A stretch of 64,000 bases of DNA from JAGLTZ01 sp964637695. GTDB taxonomy: Bacteria; Blakebacterota; Blakebacteria; Blakebacterales; Blakebacteraceae. Position 1 is the first letter of the stretch. Each line of letters begins with the position of its first letter. A program made the position numbers and the translations under genes. The stretch covers positions 42,453 to 106,452 of the forward strand of contig CAZWVF010000001.1 in NCBI GenBank assembly GCA_964637695.1. The letters are read 5' to 3'. A model generated the notes under the pieces. It did no database searches, was not told the DNA's origin, and worked only from the letters and a program-made list of their open reading frames with translations. Shown piece by piece: positions 28,833 to 36,256 of the stretch.

Positions 28833-28992
28833 CAGTAATAGACTGGGCTTTCGCTCGAACCATAATTATGACCCTGATGGATCTTTGAGCCCATTGACTG
28901 CATACGAGATTTACGTGATTGATATTGATTCGGGAGGGATCAGGCGTCTGACAACAAACGAATCGCTGGACCACAGCCCTGCTTGGTGGTGA
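28777..28992 (+). pseudogene. C-terminal fragment of a PD40/TolB-type propeller protein
   Basis: In a frame different from the preceding stub, the sequence encodes a WD40-like PD40 repeat: DSNRLGFRSNHNYDPDG, AYEIYVIDIDSGGIRRLT and DHSPAW, then a stop where a further SPDG would be expected. It has no start codon of its own. It is joined directly to the broken propeller lipoprotein at about 28775, so an illegitimate recombination or deletion fused two unrelated propeller genes. Confidence 0.65.
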
Positions 28993-29114
28993 TAAATGAT
29001 TGAATCCTACGGATCATGAGGCATTGGATAAACAGTCCAAGGCAGGTGTCATCACTAACACACTCAACGGCGAATCGGCGTCCGGTTTCCTGCTGTTCAG
29101 GACATTGCCTCCGA

Positions 29115-29143
29115 TTGAATGATTCAATAGTTACCGTTATAAT
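29115..29143 (+). promoter_or_regulatory. Sigma-70-type promoter of a propeller lipoprotein gene
   Basis: TTGAAT (29115-29120), a 17-bp spacer, and a perfect TATAAT (29138-29143). Transcription would start about 20 bases before the ATG at 29170. This is the best promoter in the accessory region. Confidence 0.65.
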
Positions 29144-29169
29144 TTTTTCGTCTCTGACAGGTACCTGGA

Positions 29170-30450
29170 ATGACACACAAAAAATACCCGGCATCAACGG
29201 TTGTATTATCGCTCTGCTTGACTTTGGGAGCATGTTCCACGGGCGAGGAGAGATTGCAGCATTCCTTCCGAATCTACGATGAGGATGGCATCACCATCGC
29301 CGAGAACAACGGCGATCCGAAGTATGATTCAGAATTATTCAATTATGAGGAAGTTGTAGAACTTAAAGAGGATGATAGGGAGGAATCGCTGCTCTTCCGC
29401 GCGAGAGAGTACCTCATGGATGAAAGTGGTTACTATTATGTCTGCGATACCGGCAATAATCGTATTGCAGTATTTGACCCTCAGGGACAATACAGTCACA
29501 GCATGGGCCGAGAAGGATCGGGCCCTGGTGAGTTCCGTCGTTCCTTTACGATTTCGGATGTCAGCGATGGGATAGTGACTGCCCTTGAAAAAGGGCTGTA
29601 CAGGATCACCCGCTTCACAACGGACGGTGACCTGATCGATGTGATACCCGTGCGTTTCCCCAATTTCTTCATTCAGCAGGTCTTTCAGATCGAGCATGAT
29701 CGCTTTCTGTCCCTGGGAATCGAGCAGACAAGCCCCGGCAACGATCCGATCCGGATGAGGAGTTTCGCCGCCATCCACGATGCCACCGGCGATACAAGCG
29801 TATTTATCGATTCTCCATGGATTGATTCCTTCTACAGGATTTCCGAGCAGAGATTTCTCAGGTATCCACTGGGCCCGATTCCTGCCTGGGCATGTCAACC
29901 TGAATATGGTTTCATTGTGACGGCCGGCGACTCCCCGTCTCTATTTCTTTACAACGTTGACGGATCTCTTCAGTCGAAGATTATCGTGAACCTGCCGTAT
30001 CGAGCGGTGACTGGAAGCGATTACGACCTGCACAGGGCATACCTGGAAAAGCAGATATCCGAGATGGATGAACTGGGTCGTAATCTGGGTATAGATGAAA
30101 CAAGGATTGAAATTACGAAAGAAGGCCTCAGGGAAAAAATAAATAAGTTCCAGATGTGGAAATATTTAGCGTATTGGAGATCGGTTGAGATTGACGACTC
30201 GTACTTCATCTGGCTTGAGGCTTCAGAACACTTTCTCCATAGAGAAGAGGCAGGCAGTGGATTCCTCTATCACGTCCTCAGTCCCGAAGGTGAATATCTG
30301 GGATTGTCCCGCCGCCCGACAGCAGGAGAATCCAGAGTCATGCACGGTCAACTACTGACAGAGAGCTTTGATGTCGAAACCGGTATCAGCCGGTACGTGA
30401 TCTACAAGATAATCCCGGCGGTCGAGGGACTCGAATATCCGCGTAACTGA
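29170..30450 (+). CDS. 6-bladed beta-propeller lipoprotein
   Basis: Lipoprotein of 426 residues; the signal peptide ends in lipobox LGAC near residue 21. After the anchor it has the subfamily segment YDEDGITIAENNGDPKYDSELF and EDDREESLLFRAREYLMDESG. Blades and motif: YYYVCDTGNNRIAVFDPQG, GREGSGPGEF near residue 117. The C-terminus VIYKIIPAVEGLEYPRN is the intact version of the tail found in several remnants nearby, which makes this gene the best reference member of the array. It has its own promoter (29115-29143) but no clear ribosome site. Confidence 0.87.
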   Translation: MTHKKYPASTVVLSLCLTLGACSTGEERLQHSFRIYDEDGITIAENNGDPKYDSELFNYEEVVELKEDDREESLLFRAREYLMDESGYYYVCDTGNNRIAVFDPQGQYSHSMGREGSGPGEFRRSFTISDVSDGIVTALEKGLYRITRFTTDGDLIDVIPVRFPNFFIQQVFQIEHDRFLSLGIEQTSPGNDPIRMRSFAAIHDATGDTSVFIDSPWIDSFYRISEQRFLRYPLGPIPAWACQPEYGFIVTAGDSPSLFLYNVDGSLQSKIIVNLPYRAVTGSDYDLHRAYLEKQISEMDELGRNLGIDETRIEITKEGLREKINKFQMWKYLAYWRSVEIDDSYFIWLEASEHFLHREEAGSGFLYHVLSPEGEYLGLSRRPTAGESRVMHGQLLTESFDVETGISRYVIYKIIPAVEGLEYPRN

Positions 30451-30489
30451 TGGATCTTGTCCTGACTCCTGTGGGCTTGAAGCTGCACC

Positions 30490-30801
30490 TTAGAGCTGTG
30501 TTGAGCAACTCGGACAGTAGTGCCAGTTGAGACCCACAACCTGGCCACATGTGGCACAGGTTCCCTTCAGCTCTGTCTGGCAATATGGGCAGACAACAAA
30601 CCGTGCAGAAACTCGCTCACCGCATTCGGGACAAACAGGCCCGACATCCCGGTTGACCAGGGCATAGATCAGCATACCCAGAGCGCTCGTGGGCACCACA
30701 AACAGTCCCCAGAGCAGGGCAGGGAGCCTGCGCCTTCTGGCATCCAGTACGACTCCCAGAGCAGGGCCGATAAATAGAAGCAAAAAATCCAACCTGGACA
30801 A
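30490..30801 (-). CDS. Small membrane protein with double zinc ribbon
   Basis: Protein of 103 residues: one or two membrane helices at about 5-20 and 30-48, then two CxxC zinc-ribbon pairs, CPECGERVSARFVVCPYC and CATCGQVVGLNWHYCPSC. Proteins of this plan (short membrane segment followed by double zinc ribbon) are common and uncharacterised. It faces the end of the 29170-30450 propeller gene. No ribosome site could be judged with certainty. Confidence 0.65.
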   Translation of the reverse strand: MSRLDFLLLFIGPALGVVLDARRRRLPALLWGLFVVPTSALGMLIYALVNRDVGPVCPECGERVSARFVVCPYCQTELKGTCATCGQVVGLNWHYCPSCSTQL

Positions 30802-30822
30802 GCGATCAAGAACAGTTCATGA

Positions 30823-30930
30823 CAATTGAAGGAATCGACTGGAACTGGTCAATTTGTCGAAGACCTGGAGATGCAGATAACTCTCAAGGATAAATCCTTA
30901 TACCTGATCAGTGTGATGAATTATCCCTGA
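30823..30930 (+). pseudogene. Orphan C-terminal tail of a propeller gene
   Basis: A 35-codon open stretch without a start, preceded by a stop, encodes DLEMQITLKDKSLYLISV and ends MNYP-stop. The ending resembles the array's ...YP C-terminus. The 27 bp around its stop codon (30922-30948) are identical to those around the stop of the fragment at 32857-32952, so both are 3' ends of related genes. Confidence 0.45.
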
Positions 30931-30948
30931 CAAGAATGAGTCAAATCG
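30922..30948 (+). repeat. 27-bp direct repeat across a stop codon, copy 1
   Basis: TATCCCTGACAAGAATGAGT followed by CAAATCG is identical to 32944-32970. The repeat begins with the codons Tyr-Pro-stop of a propeller-gene tail in both places and runs 18 bp beyond the stop. Confidence 0.8.
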
Positions 30949-30970
30949 CCTGGCTAAGTATTCTATGTTC

Positions 30971-31153
30971 TCAGTTTGGATACTGCAGCCCCTTCACAGC
31001 CGGGTGTATGCGGTAGACAATTAGATCCTGGTTTCCAGTCTGAGTGTTCCTCTGAATTGAGAGAAAATGCCCCCTGGAAACAGTCCCATTTTCAACAGGA
31101 CATACAATTGTTCCCAGATATTCCCCCTCAGGACTGAATATGATCCAGGTTGC
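30971..31153 (-). pseudogene. Inverted C-terminus of a propeller lipoprotein
   Basis: Read on the minus strand, this stretch encodes a last blade (IIFSPEGEYLG) and the tail LIVYRIHPAVKGLQYPN-stop. That matches the ends of the 29170 gene and the 22530 fragment. It has no start and runs directly into the 5' end of the plus-strand propeller gene at 31140, whose signal peptide is missing. The arrangement marks an inversion breakpoint at about 31140-31160. Confidence 0.65.
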
Positions 31154-32080
31154 GTGTTCTTCTGCTGGTGATAGAGCAGGAGAGCACTATTTCGAAATCG
31201 TTTCAGAAAATGAAGTAACAACGGCAGTTACATCGTCCGTCCCGAAATACGAAGGACAGCTTTTCGAGTTCGAGGAAATACTCCATCTCCGGCAGGATGA
31301 AAAACGAACCGAATCCCTCCTGAACCGTGCCCGTTCATTTATCATGGGCGACGATGGACGTTATTATGTCCCTGATCCGGGGGATAATCGTATAGCTGTC
31401 TTTAATGAGAATGGTGAATACAGCCATTCTATTGGTCGGCAGGGAGCGGGACCGGGAGAATTTGAAAGTGTTTTCACATGTGAGGTGAAGAACGGGCAGC
31501 TAATGGCATTTGACCCGAGAGCAAACCGACTATCGATTTTTTCCACAAATGGGGAATTCATTCGTCATATCAGTGGACCACAGGTTGGTATCGGTGTTAA
31601 TAATCTAACACCCTTATCCGATGACAGAATGCTGATCAGTTATACAGACTTTGATCGTACTGATCGGGAGTACATGTATCAATGGTCCACCATTATGGTT
31701 TTTTCTGCCTTAGACGATACTCTCTGCCAGCTATCCAGTGATCCCTGGAGTTTCGGAAAACGGATCACTGTAGATCGCTATGGTGGAACAGCACAGCATT
31801 TCTTCAGTCCCAGAACAGGAATCTACTATTACCCGGGTTATGGTATCCTGAAGTATAACACAAAAGACCCAATTATTGAGTGGTACGATCTGTACGGTTC
31901 ACTCCAAAGAACTATCCGTATGGATATGTTGCCTGAAAAAGTAACGGATGAAGAAAAGAGGGGAATCCGGCGCTATCTCCAGAGACGAGTAGACGAAGCA
32001 GCTAATGAAGGGTGGAGAGCAGTATATGAGGAGACGAAGAAGCAGGCAGTTATACCTTCCGAGAAATCCTGTTGGGCTTC
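31140..32080 (+). CDS. Propeller lipoprotein lacking its signal peptide, cut by the assembly gap
   Basis: About 313 codons closely related to the 29170-30450 gene: YFEIVSENEVTTAVTSSVPK, RTESLLNRARSFIMGDDG, YYVPDPGDNRIAVFNENG, HSIGRQGAGPGEF. It begins at ATG 31140 only five codons before the lipobox-like VAC; the hydrophobic part of the signal peptide is gone and replaced by an inverted gene tail, so it cannot be exported in the normal way. The 3' end runs into the N gap; roughly 110 residues of the C-terminus are missing compared with its relative. Probably a pseudogene, unless the junction is an assembly error. Confidence 0.65.
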
Positions 32081-32180
32081 NNNNNNNNNNNNNNNNNNNN
32101 NNNNNNNNNNNNNNNNNNNNNNNNNNNNNNNNNNNNNNNNNNNNNNNNNNNNNNNNNNNNNNNNNNNNNNNNNNNNNNNN
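32081..32180. other. Assembly gap (100 N)
   Basis: Exactly 100 undetermined bases, the conventional filler for a scaffold join of unknown length. It falls inside a propeller gene in the most repetitive part of the window, so the order on either side rests on read pairing only. Confidence 0.97.
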
Positions 32181-32185
32181 CCGTT

Positions 32186-32611
32186 TCAGGTGCTGATCTG
32201 ACTTTCTGCTATAACAAAATCCTTATGGGGCGCAACTACTGAAAATAATTCCGTCAGCTTTGGGAGGGTTGGCACCGACCGCCCTTGTTCATAACGTGCG
32301 TAGGCATTGAGTGACTTGGCACCGAGTTGTTTAGCTACGTCTTCGAGGCTCAGACCGGCTTTTATTCTTTCGCGCCTTAGAAGGAATGCCGTGAGTGCAG
32401 CCTGGTCAGAGGCACCGACTTCGAAATATCCAGAATTTCCGGGATAGACTGTGATTGAAAAGTTCTCACGGTTCACGAGTGACTCTATTGCATCGGCAAT
32501 CATCTCATAGGCTTCCTTTTTTGTGCGACCCTGGGTGACAATGCCGAGGATAGGAACCTCTATCGCCCAGAATCGACCTTCTTTAAAAACCTGTCCTGAA
32601 AATCGCATCAT
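32186..32611 (-). CDS. hicB: HicB-type antitoxin with helix-turn-helix domain
   Basis: Antitoxin of 141 residues. The N-terminal HicB fold (about 1-60) has the typical IEVPILGIVTQGRTKKEAYEMIADAI pattern. The C-terminal part (about 78-130) is an XRE-type helix-turn-helix (LLRRERIKAGLSLEDVAKQLG, YARYEQGRSVPTLPKL), which would bind the operator in front of hicA. Its start overlaps the hicA stop by four bases. It ends 6 bp from the assembly gap but is complete. Confidence 0.88.
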   Translation of the reverse strand: MMRFSGQVFKEGRFWAIEVPILGIVTQGRTKKEAYEMIADAIESLVNRENFSITVYPGNSGYFEVGASDQAALTAFLLRRERIKAGLSLEDVAKQLGAKSLNAYARYEQGRSVPTLPKLTELFSVVAPHKDFVIAESQIST

Positions 32612-32784
32612 TTATATCCCTCGGCCTCTTTAAGGATGGCCCTGGCAGTGTATTCGTTAACTTCATTATGTCTCGGTACACTCAATTCCTGCTTTCCATC
32701 CGTCCAGATATCGTGCCGTTGTCCGTGACGAGCCAGGTACCACCCCAGCCCCCTCAATTTTTTCTCGAGCTCTTTACGCTTCAT
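32608..32784 (-). CDS. hicA: HicA-type toxin, mRNA interferase
   Basis: Toxin of 58 residues of the double-stranded RNA-binding-like HicA fold: MKRKELEKKLRGLGWYLARH, then GQRHDIWTDGKQ and SVPRHNEVNEYTARAILKEA. The GxxHxIW segment carries the catalytic histidine and the PRHxExxxxTxxxIL segment is the family hallmark. HicA toxins cut mRNA and stop growth until neutralised by HicB. It is the first gene of the pair and is transcribed from a promoter that ends almost at its ATG. Confidence 0.88.
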   Translation of the reverse strand: MKRKELEKKLRGLGWYLARHGQRHDIWTDGKQELSVPRHNEVNEYTARAILKEAEGYK

Positions 32785-32789
32785 TGATA

Positions 32790-32818
32790 ATAATTACACG
32801 TATAGGTGTAATTGTCAA
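32790..32818 (-). promoter_or_regulatory. hicAB promoter with operator palindrome inside the spacer
   Basis: On the minus strand, perfect TTGACA (32813-32818) is followed after 17 bp by AATTAT (32790-32795). The palindrome AATTACAC-N6-GTGTAATT (32792-32813) fills the spacer and overlaps both boxes, so a bound HicB would block RNA polymerase. Only five bases separate the -10 box from the hicA ATG, so the transcript may be leaderless. Confidence 0.7.
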
Positions 32819-32856
32819 GGTGCGATCAATCCAGCCCGTTCAGGCATAAAGGAGGG

Positions 32857-32952
32857 GCTCAGAATGTAGATATAAGATGTGACATGGACGGTGCAGCGAT
32901 TCCGACTGTTTTCAGTATTCGCCCGATGATCAATGGGATGATCTATCCCTGA
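32857..32952 (+). pseudogene. Orphan C-terminal tail of a propeller gene
   Basis: A startless open stretch encodes DMDGAAIPTVFSIRPMINGM and ends IYP-stop, the array's tail pattern (V/Y-x-I-x-P-x-x-x-G-x-x-YP). It lies on the same strand as the truncated gene at 31140-32080, on the far side of hicBA and the gap. It may be that gene's own 3' end, separated by inserted DNA, or an independent remnant. Confidence 0.4.
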
Positions 32953-32970
32953 CAAGAATGAGTCAAATCG
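32944..32970 (+). repeat. 27-bp direct repeat across a stop codon, copy 2
   Basis: Identical to 30922-30948. The two copies bracket the inverted fragment, the truncated propeller gene, the gap and hicBA. Confidence 0.8.
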
Positions 32971-32990
32971 TCTAACTCAACCTTAACAGG

Positions 32991-33491
32991 TTACTGTTTC
33001 ATGGCTCCCCATTGTCCACCAGCCATGAAAGATGCATCTTCGGTTGTCGCCCATGTTCCAGTAACTGATGCTGTGCGCAGGTCAAACGAACCAGATATCG
33101 TAGCAGTAGTAATTGTGGTATCAAACATTGTACATACACGACGTACTGTTACGTTTCCCAGGATACGGCTATTGTTGCCTATCGTTAAACTTCCTTCCAT
33201 GTCAACTGTGTAATTTCCCCAGTTGGTAAGCCTGCCCGAGATCGTTCCTGTGGCAGCACAACTCCGATCCTCAGATATTTCCAGTGTGATTGTCCCTTTA
33301 TCACTACCCAGTTCAATATAACCCACCCAGGTTCCCGGGTATGATGTCTCTTCAGACAATGGAGACTTGCCACAGCCTGTAATCCAGAAACAGATTATGC
33401 TGCTTGTTATGACTAATGTTGCCAGCAGCTTGAAAGTTTTACGGCTTCTGAAAATAACACTGCTGGGCAACAAGGATATGCCCCTATACAT
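32991..33491 (-). CDS. Lipoprotein of unknown function, beta-strand rich
   Basis: Protein of 166 residues with a signal peptide and lipobox ITGC near residue 40; the ATG at 33491 has a strong AAGGAGGT ribosome site at ideal spacing, so the long n-region is real. The mature domain alternates short strands (GTWVGYIELGSDKGTITLEIS, GSLTIGNNSRILGNVTV, TATISGSFDLRTASVTGTW), a pattern of small lipocalin-like or jelly-roll domains that are common in lipoproteins. No specific family recognised. A perfect hairpin lies upstream at 33539-33560. Confidence 0.7.
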   Translation of the reverse strand: MYRGISLLPSSVIFRSRKTFKLLATLVITSSIICFWITGCGKSPLSEETSYPGTWVGYIELGSDKGTITLEISEDRSCAATGTISGRLTNWGNYTVDMEGSLTIGNNSRILGNVTVRRVCTMFDTTITTATISGSFDLRTASVTGTWATTEDASFMAGGQWGAMKQ

Positions 33492-33538
33492 AACGGGACC
33501 TCCTTATTTTATAGGTAGGAGTCCCCTCTCTAAATAAA

Positions 33539-33560
33539 GATAACGATTAAGATCGTTATC
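33539..33560. other. Perfect 9-bp hairpin upstream of a lipoprotein gene
   Basis: GATAACGAT, loop TAAG, ATCGTTATC: a perfect 22-bp stem-loop 48-69 bp upstream of the minus-strand start at 33491. No T-run follows on either strand, so an operator or an RNA 5' structure is more likely than a terminator. The rest of the stretch 33492-33793 holds only a short direct repeat (GGCGAATATA near 33653 and 33687). Confidence 0.5.
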
Positions 33561-33793
33561 CGTTTAACAATTCATGGCGATACAGGCTCATGGGGGAGGG
33601 CAGGTATCGGCCGGCCAGTTGGTCAGTGTATTCTGAATAATATGCTCTTCAAGGCGAATATAGGGAACTTGTATCTCTACTCATGAGAGGCGAATATAAG
33701 GCGAAACTCTACTTGCATATATTTCCAGGTTTGTATATCCTCCAGTCGATCTTTCGCGACGAACTGAATAATAAAGCAGGAAAGGATCGGATA

Positions 33794-33940
33794 ATGGGAA
33801 ATCCATTTGCTCATGTTGAATTGATGACATCTGATGTAGATGCAGCCAGAAGTTTTTACTCGGATATGGGATCATTCGGGATATTCAGGGACCCGACCGG
33901 TGGAGTCATGGCCATCTGGGAGGAGCCTGAAAAGAGTTAA
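33794..33940 (+). pseudogene. Glyoxalase/VOC-family gene with internal deletion
   Basis: The 48 codons read MGNPFAHVELMTSDVDAARS, the first strand and helix of a VOC domain. They jump straight to GIFRDPTGGVMAIWEEPEKS, its last strand pair. About 60-70 residues of the middle, including metal ligands, are missing in frame. The usual VOC protein is about 120 residues. No product of this length could form the fold. Confidence 0.65.
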
Positions 33941-33999
33941 GACAGTTCGATCATATCAGTAAAGAAGCATGCCTTTTAGATCGGGTGCTGCCCTGTCAG

Positions 34000-34422
34000 T
34001 TAAAGGTCAAGCAGTTCGAGAGAATGACCTGGCCGGGCAGCTCGACGGATCTCACCGGGAACTGTAAAGAGATAAATCTCCAGAGTTGGCCCAACAAAGC
34101 TCTGGAAGAGGTGTCCGCCGAAAACACTCATATTGGTGTCGCTGAGCACGCAGTGGATATGGGGAAAGAGTGAGCCGTCACTTTTGCGGCTGATGTTGCC
34201 TGTCATGGAGATCACCTCGAGTTCCTGGTCGAAATCCCTTTCTGTGTATTTGCCGGTATCCTGATTGTAATATCCAAGGCGGGCACTGGTAACAGCGCCA
34301 ATTCCTGAAAGAGATCCCGCAGCGATTCCCTCTCTCTCGCAGAATTCGACTATCTTCTCTATTACCGATTCACCGGTTTCGAGTCTTATAACCCATCCTC
34401 CATCAAAAGGACGCTGGAGCAT
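34000..34422 (-). CDS. PPC/DUF296-domain protein
   Basis: Protein of 140 residues made of a single PPC (plants and prokaryotes conserved, DUF296) domain: ESVIEKIVEFCEREGIAAGSLSGIGAV at the start and a middle GSLFPHIHCVLSD, with GGHLFQSFVGPTLEIYL near the end. The histidines of HIH and GGH can form a metal site in this fold. The ATG at 34422 has AAGGA upstream and starts the domain directly; the earlier ATG at 34491 is less likely. In plants the domain is part of AT-hook DNA-binding proteins; its bacterial role is unknown. Confidence 0.82.
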   Translation of the reverse strand: MLQRPFDGGWVIRLETGESVIEKIVEFCEREGIAAGSLSGIGAVTSARLGYYNQDTGKYTERDFDQELEVISMTGNISRKSDGSLFPHIHCVLSDTNMSVFGGHLFQSFVGPTLEIYLFTVPGEIRRAARPGHSLELLDL

Positions 34423-34548
34423 TTGGCATTCCTTCCAGTAAGGTGTTGATAGTACAATTCCGAAGATAGGAAGGTGGATGGCCGGTGCCAACCCCGGCTG
34501 CTGAATAAAAACCGTCAGGGACTTGCAGGGTCAGGGAGAAATGTCTGG

Positions 34549-35280
34549 ATGATCCAACACCTCAAAAGCAGGATGGTCTGGACCGCTGTGTTCATTTTCA
34601 CCTTTCTGACTGCTTCAATTGCGCTGGCCGCTTTGATACTGCCCGGGGGCAGGGATATAACCGTGAGGCTGATCCGCTGGTGGGCAAGATGGACGCTCAA
34701 ACTGGCCGGTGTGAAGTACGAAGTGATCGGGATTGAGAATGTTCCTGAGGATCGACCGGTTGTATTTGTGGCAAACCACCAGAGTTCCCTGGATATACCT
34801 GTATGCATTGCGGCACTGCCCGGAAGAGTCCGCATGATGGCAAAGCATACCCTCTTCAAGATTCCTGTATTCGGATGGTTGCTCTATGCCGAAGGTTTTG
34901 TGCCGGTTAACCGGAAGGATCGGAAGAAGGCCAGGATGAGTCTTGGGCCGGCTGCCCGCAAACTTAAGAAAGGGATCAGTATCTTCGTTTTCCCCGCCGG
35001 AACGAGAAGCAGGACAGGTGATGTCGGTTCTTTCAAGACAGGGGGATACAGGCTGGCAATAGAGGCAGGCGTTCCGATTGTTCCATTGACTCTCGCCGGG
35101 GCTGAGGACCTGCTTGCAGCGGCTCGCAGACTGATCAAAAAGGGCAAAATCACTCTGATTGTGGGTAAACCGATTGAGACTAAGGGCCTTGAATTGGCTG
35201 ACAGGATCAGGGTGAGGAACGAAACGTGGCAGTGGATAAGTGAGACGAAGAAGAGCTATTCCGGTAATAAATCCGAATGA
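34549..35280 (+). CDS. plsC: 1-acyl-sn-glycerol-3-phosphate acyltransferase
   Basis: Membrane-bound acyltransferase of 243 residues that converts lysophosphatidic acid into phosphatidic acid in phospholipid synthesis. Helix at about 8-28. The catalytic NHQSSLD (H-x4-D) motif is near residue 82. The EGFVPVNRKD block and the FPAGTRSRTGDVGSFKTGG block follow, matching family motifs II-III, and VPIVPLTLAG is motif IV. The ATG at 34549 has GGGAGAA upstream. The 3' end overlaps the convergent mazG gene by 25 bp. Confidence 0.9.
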   Translation: MIQHLKSRMVWTAVFIFTFLTASIALAALILPGGRDITVRLIRWWARWTLKLAGVKYEVIGIENVPEDRPVVFVANHQSSLDIPVCIAALPGRVRMMAKHTLFKIPVFGWLLYAEGFVPVNRKDRKKARMSLGPAARKLKKGISIFVFPAGTRSRTGDVGSFKTGGYRLAIEAGVPIVPLTLAGAEDLLAAARRLIKKGKITLIVGKPIETKGLELADRIRVRNETWQWISETKKSYSGNKSE

Positions 35281-36080
35281 ACTGATCTCCAGAGATCTAG
35301 CAACTCACTGAAATCAAGTTCGTGTAGACTTCCGGCCTCCGCCGGCAGGCGACTCTCCATAATCCTGAAACGCCTCTCGAATCTATCAGCCGACCCGCGC
35401 AGAGCGGCTTCGGGATCGACGCCGAATTCAAGGACGGCACCTACCAGTGCAAGCAGAAGGTCTCCGAACTCACTTTCCATCTCTTCTGATTGTGAAGCTT
35501 CAGAGGAACCTGATCGGGAGATTGTCTCCTCAAACTCTTTCAATTCCTCCCTGATCTTTTCTACGGCCTGCTGACGCGACTGCCACCTGAATCCCGCTCG
35601 CTGCGCCTTCGACATCAGGTGAGCGGCTCTCTGAAGGGCAGGGAGGGACCGGGGTATTCCAGACAGGGCTGATTCTTTCCCCTCCTCGATCTTCAACCGC
35701 TCCCAGTTACGCAGGACTTCTCCGGATCCACTTACCTCAGTTGAGTCGAATACATGAGGATGCCTGCTGATCAGCTTCTCACTGATAACGGTGGCGATCT
35801 CATCCAGATTGAATTCGTTTCTTTCAGCCCCGAGCTGGGCATGAAAGACGATCTGAAGGAGCAGATCTCCCAGTTCCTCAACCAGTTTTTCGGTGTCAAT
35901 GTCATCTTTACTGTCGAGAACGTCGAGGACTTCGTAGGTTTCTTCCAGCAGATTGGTACGAAGACTCTTATGATCCTGTTCTCTGTCCCAGGGGCAGCCT
36001 TCCGGGCCGCGCAGGACAGCCATTATCGCTTCGAGGCGACGCAGCGGATCGTCCGGGAATTCCTGGATATCTATCGGCAT
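35256..36080 (-). CDS. mazG: Nucleoside triphosphate pyrophosphohydrolase MazG
   Basis: House-cleaning NTP pyrophosphatase, 274 residues with two MazG domains. The first carries GCPWDREQDHKSLRTNLLEETYEVLDVLD and EELGDLLLQIVFHAQLG (the EExxE and ExxD metal-binding helices). The second, after KAQRAGFRWQSRQQAVEKI, has ESEFGDLLLALVGAVLEFG. It removes damaged or signalling nucleotides; in E. coli it also affects ppGpp levels. It stands alone on the minus strand. Confidence 0.93.
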   Translation of the reverse strand: MPIDIQEFPDDPLRRLEAIMAVLRGPEGCPWDREQDHKSLRTNLLEETYEVLDVLDSKDDIDTEKLVEELGDLLLQIVFHAQLGAERNEFNLDEIATVISEKLISRHPHVFDSTEVSGSGEVLRNWERLKIEEGKESALSGIPRSLPALQRAAHLMSKAQRAGFRWQSRQQAVEKIREELKEFEETISRSGSSEASQSEEMESEFGDLLLALVGAVLEFGVDPEAALRGSADRFERRFRIMESRLPAEAGSLHELDFSELLDLWRSVHSDLLPE

Positions 36081-36256
36081 TTTGAAAACAGAGAATTCAA
36101 CATCTCACCGCCTCTGACAACTCGATGTACTTGGTAGACCATGGGCTGATGTTTTTCGGACCAGGCCTATGACCATACAGCCTTGGCACGAGCGATATCG
36201 CCCGGCGCAGCGGAATCCCCGACCAGTAAAGCGACTCGCTGGGCATGTGTGAACGA

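Noticed and set aside
30922..32970. The 27-bp pair as attachment sites of a mobile element
   Set aside because: They coincide with gene 3' ends and no recombinase lies between them; shared ancestry of gene tails explains them.
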